DNA of 64,000 nt from Rugalucina vietnamica. Taxonomy: Eukaryota; Mollusca; Bivalvia; Lucinida; Lucinidae. The stretch's first letter is position 1, and each line of letters starts with the position of its first letter. Under the pieces are notes generated by a model that saw only the letters and a list, made by a program, of their open reading frames with translations, ran no database searches and was not told where the DNA came from. Made by a program: the position numbers and the translations under genes. The stretch lies in contig OZ024869.1 of the NCBI GenBank assembly GCA_964017185.1, positions 56,880,761 through 56,944,760 of the forward strand. Direction: 5' to 3'. Positions 42,191-54,894 of the stretch are shown here, piece by piece.

Positions 42191-44790
42191 AGGTCACCTC
42201 AAATAGCCCAGATGGCTACAGGACTACAATTCTTACCATTCCATGATGAAATAAGACCTTTTATTTGATTAAAATTTGAACATTTTCTAAAACATTCGGG
42301 GAGTAAGTTCCACAATCCTGGAGTCGGTTGGAGCTTCGGGACAGCTTTGTTTCGCTGGTTGCTGCTTAACGTCCAAGTCAACAGCTATGGTTATGTTATA
42401 ACGTCGCCGCCTTTTTATGGGACTTCTACCCGAATATGGATGGTCATTACGCCGGCAACGTACTGCATTTCATAAAAATAACTATGGCCGCGGTCACACT
42501 ATCAATGACGTATAGTTGCGGATGAAATGTTTGAACTTTTTGCACGGGGCATAAATAATTCATGCATCACTATTACCTACGAATGCTATGTTTCCGATAT
42601 GCAAGTTTGCATGGTATGGGAAAACTGCTACAATGCATTCGCTTGGGGAGTGAAAATCTTGTAGAAAAATGGAGAAATGGATTGAAGATTTTTTTATATA
42701 TAAAAATGACAACAATGGGACTGGGTCGCTAACCAAGAAGGTCACCATACCTGTGTACATGTAAGACTAAAAGGTGTTGTTTACCCTACCCTTGGTAAAA
42801 TGCATGTATATAGCTGCAATTATCAAATGTGTTCTTGTTCCAAATTTCATGAAAAGCTTACTTGTGAAAGGGAGTTAAAGTCCGGTCCAGATTATATGAT
42901 CAAGAAATAACAAAAAACATTATTGTAAACATATCTAAAACATTAATGCATATGTTCATGAAACTTGGGGACTCAAGTTATAACTTCCACTAGCGACACC
43001 GAGGTGTGTCATTGAGAAAGACACATTAACACCCCAGAGAACTGGTTAATACCCAGGAAGCGGTGGCTCCGTCCCGACATGTTGTTGACTAGGACGTTAA
43101 ACCTCAACACAAACACAAAACAACATCGTTAGAACTTTAAAAATCCATGTCTTATGGATAATTTATCCCTTCTCTACCGGAATAAGAAACCAGTGAAGAT
43201 ACCACATTAGAAAATAGAAATTTGGGCACAAATCCCCACCCCTCTAAACTTCGAAACTGAACGTACGCATATGTCACATTGAATGTGATGATTTGGTACC
43301 AAATCTTCACACACGTTTGGATTTTGCGAAATGTGAAATTTGTGGTTCAACATAGCCTCGATATTGTGCGACACTTTAATTAAATACGTCATCATAGTGG
43401 TTGTAAAGTTGCATAGATACAATGCTTTGCCGTTATTAGACGATTATTAGTTCATTTATCCTGGTGGAGTATTATTGTCCTGGACCAAAACGTTTGAATC
43501 TTCTAACATGAAGTAAAATGTGAATCATAACCTATATAAGACCACATATAACAACAACAAATACCACGCTTACCGTGTAGGTAAATCTATAGCTGGGACA
43601 GTAGCGATGACAATATACATTGCGATATCTGTAGATTTGTTTGTTTGAATTGATGCTTAACGTCCCAGTCAAAAGCTTTGTTCATGTCGGGTCGTTTGTT
43701 TTATTAATAAAACATATGTAGATTTGAAGTGAAAACACCATCACTTGTAAACAGGCCAGAATTGCCATTTCTCGCAACAAACCGCGACAACTCAGCTTCA
43801 CACTGTATCATTTTCATTTGCTAGAGCCGACCACTTGACGTCATTTGTTTTTACTGACGCAATTTATCGAAATTGGAGCTGTGAAAAAAAAAATAATTTT
43901 GAGCTTCCTCTTCATAAAGCATATTATAAGTCCGTGATTTTGAAATGTTTGGCTATAACTGGTTTCTTAAACTACATCCTGGATTGCAAACGTCGGTCTG
44001 TGTCTTTTCATAATGCCAATGGGCAAATGGTGAGAAGTGACACATGCTGCTGTATCCAAAAAGGGTTTTGATACTAAAACAGATATAAGTTCCATCATTT
44101 CTATCACAGTTTTCATACAAAATTGTTACAGACAAGTGACAGTTGCCATCAACAGTATGTATCATTTTGACATACATGGGATAATGGTTTGATGATACAT
44201 TGACATTTCAGACATTTTCAGAAAATCGCTTCCCTTTCAATAGAGCCTTGTTTGGAACGACTATAGTGAAGATTTGCAAGGAGTAGGGACATGTTCACTA
44301 GTGTGTTGATGGCCACAATTCAAATGTCCGAATACAAATGCATTTATTATAGAACCATGAATGGCATTTGCTTTTAAATGTTTGATGTGACGCTTAATGC
44401 TCAAGATTTCAAATGGAATCAGTTGTGTGTGAATAGTTTAACGAGATCTGATGGAAACTCAATTATTTTAGTCCCCTGAATATTGTCAGTAATGGAAACT
44501 ATAATCAAGAGCACTTCAAGTAATGTGTCCCACACTTAAACTATGTTAGAAACTAGAAATCAGTTATATTACCGCAAATCATCCAAATAGCATATACGCT
44601 TCAAAATCACCGCATATCATACGGGAATCGGTCAAAATGTTTTGCCATTATAGGTGTAATATTTTTGTTAACAGACATGGTTATCTGACAGTCTTTGAAA
44701 GGGCTACATTTCTCCTTTATCATGATATCAAAATCATGCATGAAAGCTTGTCCGCGTAATTATGTTTGTAGAACACCTGCTCAGGCCAGC
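42190..44790. other. Unassigned sequence with SINE fragments
   Basis: SINE tails lie at 42355-42420 (reversed), 42990-43115 (plus; GTGTCATTGAGAAAGACACA, GGCTCCGTCCCGACATG) and 43640-43700 (reversed). No gene is supported. Confidence 0.5.
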
Positions 44791-44794
44791 TACA

Positions 44795-44897
44795 AAAAGG
44801 TACAAGTAGGCAATGATCAGGAAAAGGTGCAATCAGAAAAAGATTCCCACTCCAAAAACCGAGGCGGAAAAAAAACGAACTAACAATAAGGTACTTA
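44795..44897 (-). repeat. R1 dispersed repeat, short end fragment
   Basis: It is the reverse of the CACCTCGGTTTTTGGAGTGG end of R1. On this strand it reads V-Q-V-G-N-D-Q-E-K-V-Q-S-E-K-D-S. Confidence 0.75.
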
Positions 44898-44899
44898 TA

Positions 44900-47800
44900 T
44901 CCTTGAGTATGCTAAGTTCGTGGAGCTAAGAAGTCAAAGACAGCTTGCACAATCTTTAGAGAAAAAAGAGTCTAATTTCCTACCTTATCAAGAGTAATTT
45001 ATTCCTTTCCTAAAGCAAATTTGAAGTTTCAGACACCAAACTTTTCATTAAAATACTCTTTTTACAAACATTGTCTGCTACATTGGGCAGCCATTTTTGT
45101 ATATCCTAAGTCCGTGACGTCACTTGTTTGGAAATTCCCGCCATAAAAATAGGCCACAAAAATCAATTATTGGGTTGCTGAAAATTCTTAAGGCTCATTA
45201 AAATGATTCCAATGAGAAAAAGCCCTGAAATTGAAACAAAATTTGGCAAATGTGATGATGATTTCATCTCCAACTGTACCTCTGCAGTCATTTATGAGCT
45301 TATACCCTTAGGGGCATTTCTTTTCAAGAATACCAAGAAATAGCAATATTTTCAAACTAAATATGAATAATAATGAAAATTTAGACTTAGACAAGTCAGA
45401 TAATGCAAAATCAATCCATCACATTTATTTTGTATGCAATTAAAATACATTAGTTTTTATTTAAAAAAAACTACACATTCTTAGGTAAAGGGTAAGCACC
45501 CCTAGGTTGCAACAACCAAATAATAAAAATGTTTTTGGCCTTGCTCTTCCTGGAAATCACATGACCTTGACTGCCATATTGTAAACAAACTTCAGACACA
45601 TGCTGGTTTTTGACAGTTCTTATTTAGTAGTTTTTATGGCATTTTCAGAGGTACAAAATTTGGAAATAAGAAAAATTCAATATTTTGTGACCTTTGCAAA
45701 ATAACTGCACACACTGGTCTTATTTAGATCAGAATTACAACAATTTATTTATAGATTAAGGTAGTTGACCCTTTGAAACATTTTGGCACCTTTCCAACGA
45801 TTGCACAAGCAGACGTCTGCCAGAGAGGCACACAAACATTGACCCCACGAACTTGGAATATTCACGGACTTAAGATATTCAACGATACTATGAAAACATA
45901 GTAAAAACATAGTAAAGCTTTTTTGATATCTTTTGAAGCTCTGGCGTTTTCGCTGATGCAAACATAAAGTGGACCGTTTTGATTACAGCGCCTCCAGTTA
46001 GGGTAATTTTTGTTTGTCCATTTATTTATTGCGTTCGAAAACTGTTGAATCCGTTTTATTTTACACGCAAAAATTTTAATCCTTGCAGACACACGTTAAA
46101 ATGACGTCAGGACCACATTCTTGGTTCAACTGAAACCAAGCAATAACATTTGTTTAGCTTTTGGTGTTGTTCTTTCCAGAAACCATGTTGGCCAGAAGAG
46201 GTTATTTCGTCCAGGTTAAAATGTAATCTGTTTTGTCAAATTATCAGTGGGGTGACGCTTGAAATTATGCCGCACCCAGTGAACAACTGTCATTTAAATT
46301 GAACCGACTGTGCTATTGTGTCAGAACAAATTCTTCCATGTAGTTAACCTTTTGCTAAAAATATCTCCTATTTTGGAAAGTAAATGAAATGGACAAGTAC
46401 GAGTACTTATCATATCGCTGCTACAGACATTGTTGAAATGGCTATATTTTTATGCAAAGAATATACAGAAATTGCGAATTGTGCCTGAACATTTGACACT
46501 ATGTACATGTATTTGCTTTCGGAGGATTTTATCAGGCAGAATGAGGATTAATTTTCAAAGCTGTCCAATTTACCATTATGTTAATAGGACACACTTCGAA
46601 ATGACAAATTCCATGTCATACGAAATGCCAGTGTAACGTTTTTCCGAGCGGTATATGAAGGTTCAAACTTGATTAACAAAGATATATAAATTTTTCGTGA
46701 GACTACTGGTCTGATGATTTGCAATGCATATAAAGATACATGAAATAATAGACTGCTTTGTCTTTCAATCTTTGATTAGGATTTCATTGGACATATATTA
46801 ATCAAACTATAATCACTATGGGACATATATGGGTTCAACCTGAGCCCGTCTGATTCGTTTGGCTTCACACTATTCCCTATAGCTCAACTGATCTCCCAGG
46901 TTCAGCCTACCCCTAGCTCAAACCCTATGGCTTGCAAGGCTGAACAATATCAGGCTATTCCTAAAGCCTATAGCTCTGGCTTCCCAGGAACCTGTGTCTG
47001 AAACCCCTATTCCAATTATCGCAATGATAATTTAGAACAAGGCCCAGCTATCGCAATGATCTCTGTGGCCAAAGATTCCAAACACTGGGTTCAGCACTAA
47101 GAGTTAAACACTATAGGACAACAGCTATCGCAATGATCTCTGTATGTCCAAAGGCCTAACTCCGCACCACGAAGCCTTATTTATTCAATTAATTACCTGC
47201 TTGCTACTTAGAACGGATCTAATCTCTTCGAAGCCAAATGCAGAATTGAATTTGCCGCTGCAAACACCTCCTTTTATACCAATGGACTAGTCTATTACAA
47301 GCGGCGAAAGGGGTGTGCAGGTTGAAACCAAATATGTAATTATTGCATTGATTGTATATATCTTCCTGATTTATATATGAAATGATTTGCTGCTTGCCAG
47401 AGTACTTTCTCAGGCTACTCACTTATTAGCGTAAAATGATTAATTAATATTAATTTCCATGGTAATGGAACGATCTAACCCTCAACCAAAATGTTGCGGT
47501 CCATTCCGGTGCATTGTGGTCGAATGTGTCTACGTGACCTTGTGACCTAAAGAAAATGGCTGCGCCCAGGAGAAAATATTTCCAGGTTGAAATCGAATTG
47601 ATTTATGTGATTTCTAGCTCTGTTTATGACCAAATTGGATTAATTTATGGCTGATTATAGACAATGCGAGTAGCGGAGGCTGATCATACTTTTTGAAACA
47701 GGTGACAAGGCTGGTATTTTCATTTTTACAGCTTGTTTACATTCTTTGCCTGCAAATTCGTCACACCAGTAATAATTGCACAATGTGCCACATTTTGTCA

Positions 47801-48060
47801 AAACAAAACAAACTGACATCTATTCCAGACTAAGATCGGCCTGGGCATCTCTCTTCTTGTACAGTATAAGCACTGTCTTCATTGAAACAGCTTTCGTCAC
47901 TCGATAACTATTGTGCAATATAACGAAGAGTTATGGTTCCTGCTGGATGCATGCCTGGGTGACGGATAGGCGAATTTTTTCATGATACAGCACACTTGAT
48001 ACTCTTTAACATTTACAATTTGTGGTTTAAAGCAGTGCTTACAGTTGGAGAAAGGGTAAC
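44900..48060. other. Unassigned sequence upstream of the lectin gene
   Basis: No gene is supported. At 47031-47140 the phrase CTATCGCAATGAT is repeated at about 60-70 bp spacing (three times). The lectin promoter should lie at the right end. AGTATAAGC at about 47866 is the only weak TATA-like string noticed. Confidence 0.45.
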
Positions 48061-48099
48061 TGGGAGACGTTGTTTTATCAAACACACACACATAAAAAA

Positions 48100-49083
48100 A
48101 TGACAACTAAAATGGCAAAGATTAGTCTTATTCTGTTAACGGTGTTTACATTTATTGTCTGTGCGTATCAAGCTCGGCGAATCGACCTAGGACGTCTTAA
48201 CATTGAAGTACATAAATTATATAGGAAAACGGATGTTTTACAAACAGAGATCGATGATATTTGGGAAATTATTCTGACATCAGGCATATCTATGCAGAAC
48301 TACGAAAACAAAACGGCAACTGGTGTTTTAGGCCCACTAACAGAAGAAAATATGGCACTGAAGCATCGTTTAGAGACATTGGATTATGAACTTGCTGGTG
48401 TAAATAAATCGTGTAAAGAGTCTCTACAAATTATCACCAACGTACTCAATGAGGAAAAGAGCAAAGCTGAAAACGAGCATGAAGCACAAAGAGCTATAAA
48501 TGTGCATGTAAACAAAACTCTTGGTGACCTCATTGCAAAGCAATCTAAACTTGAAAAGGAAAATGAGGCACTGAAGCATTCTATATTTGAAATTGAAACT
48601 CGCGATGCGAAATTGAAAATTGAACTCGCACAATGGCAAGCCGTAATTTCATCACTGACAGAAACAACAACAGTAGCAACACAAGCCCCTTATATATGCG
48701 AGGAAGGTTGGAAGAGCTTTGATGGTCATTGTTATCTGAGGGTATTAGAGGAGGAAAGCTGGGACAATGCTTCAGCATTCTGTGAGTCCAGGGGTAGTTA
48801 TTTACTGGAGATCACATCGGACGCTGAGCTAGAGTATGTCGGTGAGCTAATGAGAATCATACTGGATAAGTTCTGGATAGGAGCTACAGACAGGGAAACT
48901 GAGGGGGTCTATGTCTACCAGCACAGTAAACAGCGGGTACCGGACAAATACTGGAGCAGTACTGAGCCAGATAACTACAATGGCGCACAACACTGCGCCG
49001 CCATGCACTCACACTACGGGACTCTCCGACTGTATGATAACGGCTGTAGTTGGAAAAGGTATTTTGTCTGTGAGGTTCCATAG
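48100..49083 (+). CDS. Secreted coiled-coil C-type lectin (327 aa)
   Basis: The ATG at 48100 has A at -3; a second in-frame ATG at 48112 (A at -3, G at +4) is also plausible. Residues 1-25 are a signal peptide ending A-Y-Q-A. Residues about 35-185 are charged heptad-rich coiled coil, likely for oligomerisation, with N-glycosylation sites at 70, 102 and 138. An in-frame near-repeat E-E-N-M-A-L-K-H (82-89) and K-E-N-E-A-L-K-H (153-160) lies 71 codons apart. A Thr-rich hinge leads to a C-type lectin domain (about 198-326) with Cys200, 211, 228, 299, 316 and 324, the W-I-G-A core (259-262) and E-P-D-N (289-292). The usual E-D-C before the fifth strand is Q-H-C, and W-N-D is replaced by L-Y-D-N, so calcium and sugar binding may be altered. 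Such lectins bind microbial or self glycans outside the cell. The coding part has no intron, unusual for this family; a retrocopy is possible. Confidence 0.93.
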   Translation: MTTKMAKISLILLTVFTFIVCAYQARRIDLGRLNIEVHKLYRKTDVLQTEIDDIWEIILTSGISMQNYENKTATGVLGPLTEENMALKHRLETLDYELAGVNKSCKESLQIITNVLNEEKSKAENEHEAQRAINVHVNKTLGDLIAKQSKLEKENEALKHSIFEIETRDAKLKIELAQWQAVISSLTETTTVATQAPYICEEGWKSFDGHCYLRVLEEESWDNASAFCESRGSYLLEITSDAELEYVGELMRIILDKFWIGATDRETEGVYVYQHSKQRVPDKYWSSTEPDNYNGAQHCAAMHSHYGTLRLYDNGCSWKRYFVCEVP

Positions 49084-49210
49084 AAACTATCTGCTGCATC
49101 GAGGACTACGGAAACTTTGTTGTAGTCCTGCTATTCCGAGGGAGGTCTTTGTGGTGCGTACTTGTTCCTACGGCCAAGTACTGAAATGACATTTTAGGGA
49201 ACAATCTTTT

Positions 49211-49216
49211 AATAAA
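49211..49216 (+). terminator. Polyadenylation signal of the lectin gene
   Basis: AATAAA lies 128 bases after the stop codon, followed by an A-rich stretch (AAAAAAAAC at about 49224). Confidence 0.6.
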
Positions 49217-49229
49217 AAGACAAAAAAAA

Positions 49230-50875
49230 CATAATTAAATGTGTGATAGTAACACGTCATAATTTGGAAATGTATTTATGATTCAAAACAATGGGTGGCA
49301 GATAAAATCTGCTTAGCTGGAGCCGAGTGTGTCTCATGCCTATGTATCGAATACTAATTATTTCCACGTGTTTGGCGTATTGACTGCACATGCAGATCGG
49401 TACAGACTTGCCGATTTGTGGTTAAAAATATCTTAGTTTTAAGACTACGATTCAATATACATGCATTACTGTTTTGATGCGGACTGAGACGCAAATACTA
49501 TTTTGTTTGAATGACAAGTTAATTTAAAGACGACCATGTTAGCCTTTCTATAGGAAACCGAAAACTGTGTCTGATGTTGATGAGTTGTATGTTATATTTG
49601 CATCTTTAAAATGAAACATGGTTTCTAATTTGTTCAACCTACTCTTGCTTGTTGCTGCTGTTTCTACAGGCAGATTAAGTGGAAAAATATTCCGTGCTGA
49701 ATGCCAGCTGTAGTGTCAGGGAATCTATTTAGCGCACATGATCCAATAACCGCACACCCGGATATTTCCCGAAAAATCTTTGTATAAGCGCACAGTGCGA
49801 AGATATATCACCAGTTTTAGGTATTGAAACTATTGATGTGTTTTGTAGTTCTTTATGTGATTAGTATCGTGTGAATGTAAGACAAACATAAAACGATGTT
49901 TGCTTTGTGTCAGGCCGCTTCAAGTAACATACGTATATCACATCTGTTCGTCGCTTATTAAAAAGCATCAAGAAAATTACATTTATCTTAAGACAAAAGC
50001 AGCAAAAATGTATTGATACGTTGACTCTAAAGACCTCAAATGCAAATTCAAATGTCTTACCATTGTTTGGTTCAATAGTGAGTCAAACACTTGTGACTTA
50101 CTACATGTACACGTATACTACACATCTGGCTTTTGAGTTTATAGCATGTTAGATGGTGTCTTATACGGGAGACGTATTTCACACAAAGATTTGTTTCATG
50201 TTGTTTGCTCATCAAAAGTTAGGAACCTGAAAGTCAGGAACCTGACAACAAATATTCCGATAACACATCCCCGTACTCACAAAGATTAGTAATTAAATGT
50301 TTCATAATCCTTATGTGGAAACCTCGCCCTTTGTTTTCAAAGCCAGAATAAAACAAATCTCGCCAAACGTTTAGCATATTTTGATATTCTTTTGTTACAG
50401 CGCAAAAATATAAATGCCCCGCAAGATATTTCAAAACCATAATACAACTTCAAAGCTCATGGACTTAGAAAGGAAGCGTGTCGTAGCAAAGAATAAATGT
50501 CACATTTGTCTCGGTCTATCAGAAATTTTAAAGTTTATGTAGCTTAAATATGCATTAATTTAATAATAAGCCGTATTTTTTAAACCCGGATTCTGCATCC
50601 CATACATCATATCTATACAAACTTCACCCCAAGTCAAGGAAACACTGTATGTTTGAACAACTTGTTGAACACAAAAATTGAAGTCAAAAGCTGACATTTC
50701 TGGAAAAAACAAAAAATGGTAAGAATGTATAGCAAAATTGCAATGTTAAACATTTTTAAAACAAGTTTGTCGCTAAAGATGTCTAGTGACTACATGTACA
50801 TCTCAAATGACAGGATGATAATGCATATACCACATATCTTATCTGTCGACTAAAGACTTTAATAAGTTTTATGAT
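49230..50875. other. Unassigned sequence downstream of the lectin
   Basis: No gene or recognisable repeat is seen. Confidence 0.45.
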
Positions 50876-50879
50876 ATTG

Positions 50880-51345
50880 AATTTGAGTATCAACACCAAG
50901 ACATAAACAGCAAAAACCACCACAGAAGTATCGCCCTGGAACGATCAGAGATAAAATTACTGGCGGGCTTAAATCGATTTTACATGGCCACAACCTTACC
51001 CTCAGCTTCTGCAGTGGTTCACAACATTTAGTTAGTTGTTCGGTTCTCGTGGTGAATCTCTAACTAGTCAATGAATCATCAAGGACAAATAAATAAATAA
51101 ATCATAATAACCATCATGATGAATCAAAAACGAGGACTCAGAGATTCAGTAAGCTGCCCGATGATGGAGATCCCTGAGCGCAAAATAACTTACTGAAAAT
51201 CCGGAACCAAAAAAAAAAAAACACTAGCTGAACCCCGGTGGGCCAGGCAACAGAAAAGAAGCTCCGGCTCCAACCAACTAAAATGAATATTAAGTCGGGA
51301 CCATCATAGAGTCTGACGCCCGACCCACCGGCGTGCAATTAAAGA
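50880..51345 (-). repeat. R1 dispersed repeat copy (reverse)
   Basis: The reverse complement contains GGAGCCGGAGCTTCTTTTCT, CAGGGATCTCCATCATCGGG, CATTGACTAGTTAGAGATTC and CAGAAGCTGAGGGTAAGGTT in the same order as 23128-23480. Confidence 0.8.
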
Positions 51346-51349
51346 AGGC

Positions 51350-51800
51350 GGCGTAGTTACAAACCGTGACTGGGTTAAATACTAAGCATGCAGACAGTCC
51401 CATAATTATGCTAAACTTTTGGCAAAGAGTATATTTGATTTGTCGATACCCCAATACTCATTGGTATTTAAAATGTGATAACTGGTGAAAAAAGCTGATT
51501 TTGTCACCGACGATAAAACAATTGTCTTTCCACTGATCTTCGGCGTGCAGTCAATTTCCGGACATATTATATCTCAGAAATAGGCATTGATCGGATGCAG
51601 AGTCAATTTCTGGACATCTATATCGCAGAAAAAGGCATTGATCGAATGCAGAGCATTATGATAATTTTCACAAAGATAAGCATATAGTGGGGATTAAGAA
51701 GTCTATACTTAAACTGCTATAATACGTAACAATACGATTTAGGGTGACAGACGCGTGTTTCTGTTTCATGATCGTAATCAGTGTCATTAACCGCTAAACT
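51350..51800. other. Unassigned sequence
   Basis: One short tandem duplication (GGCATTGATCG(G/A)ATGCAGAG, about 51582 and 51634). No gene is seen. Confidence 0.45.
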
Positions 51801-51805
51801 TTTCA

Positions 51806-52517
51806 AATGATAATGTTGTGAAAGGCCTTAATACAATGATAATGTGGTGAAAGGCCTTACAATGATAATGTGGTGAAAGGCCTTACAATGATAATGTGGT
51901 GAAAGGCCTTACAATGATAATGCGTTGAAAGGCCTTACAATGATAATGTGGTGAAAGGCCTTACAGTGATAATGCGGTGAAAGGTCTCACAATGATAATG
52001 TGGTGAAAGGCCTTACAATGATAATGCGTTGAAAGGCCTTACAATGATAATGTGGTGAAAGGCCTTACAATGATACTGCGGTGAAAGGTCTCACAATGAT
52101 AATGTGGTGAAAGTCCTTAATACAATGATAATGTGGTGAAAGGCCTTACAATGATAATGCGTTGAAAGGCCTTACAATGATAATGTGGTGAAAGGCCTTA
52201 CAATGATAATGCGGTGAAAGGTCTCACAATGATAATGTGGTGAAAGTCCTTAATACAATGATAATGTGGTGAAAGGCCTTACAATGATAATGCGTTGAAA
52301 GGCCTTACAATGATAATGTGGTGAAAGGCCTTACAATGATAATGCGGTGAAAGGCCTTACAATGATAATGCGTTGAAAGGCCTTACAATGGTAATGCGGT
52401 GAAAGGCCTCACTATGATAATGTGGTGAAAGGCCTTACAATGATAATCTGGTTAAATGCATTACAATCAATTATCTGGTGAAAGGCCTTACAATGATAAT
52501 GTCGTGAAAGGCCTTAC
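51806..52517 (+). repeat. 26-bp minisatellite with higher-order repeats (27 units)
   Basis: The consensus unit is AATGATAATGTGGTGAAAGG plus CCTTAC. Variants are TGCGTTGAAA (B), TGCGGTGAAAGGTCTCAC (C) and a longer unit ending AGTCCTTAATAC (D). Units 12-16 (D A B A C) are repeated as units 17-21 with only the last unit differing slightly. An A B A C block precedes them. The edges at 52440-52500 are more degenerate. Confidence 0.95.
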
Positions 52518-52519
52518 AA

Positions 52520-52732
52520 GCAAAAACTTCCGCTTAGCGTCACATACCTAAGGTAACTTGAGAGATGTCTACGATTATAAACTCGGGAAACAGACGTCCT
52601 CCACCGAAAACCTCAAATACGAGTACGTAATAAGACATACAAGGCATCAATAAGAAGATGGCCATTGCAGCAAGAACCTAGTTACATTAACCAAACGGTC
52701 CTTATAGCGCAGAAGCCAGCAGGGCAAAAATA
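52520..52732. other. Unassigned spacer
   Basis: Nothing is recognised between the minisatellite and the inverted structure. Confidence 0.4.
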
Positions 52733-53117
52733 ATTTTCGTTCCACCCCCTCCACATAAAAGGTTTGATGGTTTCATGTTGGAGACTATTCAATGGGCAAA
52801 TTTTTAAGCCTGGGTGCCAAGTCCGGATGTGGATTCTTCATACCGAAATCCAAGATGGCGTGCAAAATGGCTGCCAAAAAGATGAAGGATCTCTGACGGT
52901 GGTAATGGGAGCCATAATGTATAGCTGCCTCAGATTTTGATAAAAATAAATGTTGGTCAAATGTTTCTGTTTTTGTATGCATGTTTGCTGGTAGTCAATA
53001 GTTTATGATATTGGATTGAGGTTCTTGTTTCTAACGAAGTACTGCTTTATTTTTGGGTTAAAATGGGTATATTTTGTATTAAACATATAGAAAAATAGAA
53101 AAGTATTTATTTAACAT

Positions 53118-53220
53118 TGTTCCCCCCCGAGTCCCAAGAAATCCCTTTGCATATGAATGTATTGTCATATTATACATAATATATGTGAATGGCGTTCTGG
53201 GACTCGGGGGGGGGGGAACA
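53118..53220. repeat. 103-bp hairpin with C-tract/G-tract ends
   Basis: TGTTCCCCCCCGAGTCCCA (53118-53136) pairs with TGGGACTCGGGGGGGGGGG-AACA ending at 53220. The AT-rich loop contains ATATGAATGTATTGTCATAT. It looks like a snapback mini-element inside the 2-kb insertion. Confidence 0.8.
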
Positions 53221-54039
53221 GTACCCTACAGCCCAAAATGTTAATTTAGTACTAGAGCCCAATTATGTGAACGTGTTTTTAACTTAAAATTAAAAAGAAA
53301 ACAAAAAGCAGTTAGGTTGTATGCCATATATAAAGTACAAAAAATGGATATATACATTTGTTTCGAAAATAACCCCCAATCTGTTTGATTTATAACCACT
53401 TTTATGTTCCATTCCCCAGAAAATGAGGGTACTGTACATTCTGTGGAACAAACTTTTGTAATCATTCTATACTAATACTGTCCACTTGTTTACACGGCCA
53501 ATAACCTCTTGCACCACAAACAGTAACATTGTTGGACTGTTTTCCTATTTTTTTTTCTTATATATGTATTAACTTCCAAATCAACAACTTTTCAGTCAGG
53601 TCGGTACGATCCCACCACTGTCTAGGTATTAGCCAGTACCATGGGAACGTAAAATATCTTTGTCATTGGTACAATACAGCGACGTTAAGTTTCAAATCAC
53701 CAACTTTAAGGGTGTTTACTCAATTTTCCATTAATTCTCAAAAAAGCACATTTGCTTACTATATCACGTTCGGCATCAAAACAAGAACCTTTCAGTTCTT
53801 TAATGAAATTGAATCTAAATAGAGGCCCTGGGTTTGATACAATCGTGGGGAGTCGTGCTGTGCCCGAGACACTCTATACCCCCCTTGAGTACTTGGTACA
53901 AGAAGTAATACGTGGCTCAATCCCAAAATGATTGAAAAAATGTTCCTATTAAAGGATGCTCGGCCATAATCTAATCAAATCAAAAATAACTTTTATGATT
54001 ATAATCACTTCAACACAACCATTATTTTGAAACGAGACA

Positions 54040-54170
54040 CATGTAAGACAAGCCAAGTTCTGTTTGCGGGTGTGCCTGGAGTTTTTTCTCTGGGTTCTCA
54101 TGTTTTCGTCCACCTACTGTTTGGTAAATCTCATACGAGCTGAAATAATCTTGAAAGAGACATTAAAGCG
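54040..54170 (+). repeat. SINE fragment (same family as 25834-26039)
   Basis: It contains AAGTTCTGTTTGCGGGTGTG, CTGGGTTCTCATGTTTTCGT, CACCTACTGTTTGGTAAATC and GAAATAATCTTGAAAGAGAC. The tRNA head is missing. Confidence 0.75.
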
Positions 54171-54894
54171 AATCAGAAAAATAAATACGTTGAAGGCCGT
54201 GTTGTAACAGGTTTATACAGGTAAATAAATATTCATGCAAGGTTGCTCAGTGTGACCAAGTTTTGTCACAATGGGCCGTGTCTGGAGAAAATGTTTTTTT
54301 GTTGTTTTTTTTTGGTTAAGATCAAACTCTAATCAAGCTGTGCAAGACATAGAAGATGGATTGAAGTTTTGTTCATTAATGACACAATTCTGAGTAGCTG
54401 GCTGGTCATCGCTGATCTGGGTATAAGGTTTTGCATATAACAGATAGCAGGTTTTCATATGAGTTAACAGTGCCTTGTATAATGTTTGGTAGTACTTAGA
54501 CAATAATATTATACAGGTAACTGCTAAGGGTTTGTACCCAAAATGTTGACGTCGTAATATTTCAATTTTATTTCAATGGCATTATGCATGTTTATCGCAC
54601 TTTACACAGTGTTGCATGCACAAAATATGATACAATAGTGGAATTAAAGGACTACAAGCAAGGAAAAGCGAAAAATTAAATTTTTCTCACATATGAAATT
54701 TTGACCCCCACCCCCGCTAAAATCGCCTTTTTTACACTATTTGGAGGAAATAGTCAAAACTTTTAATAGTTATAGGTTCAGAATACATTGGGCTTTTGCC
54801 CTAATCATGAAATACCACCAATAGAGCCTTTGAGACATTGTTATGGTATTTTGAAAACGAGGCATAAAACCCCTAAGAATGTCACAGATTCTTT

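Noticed and set aside
51806-52517. Regular short repeats resembling a CRISPR array
   Set aside because: The units are contiguous 26-mers without unique spacers, in eukaryotic sequence without cas genes. This is a minisatellite.
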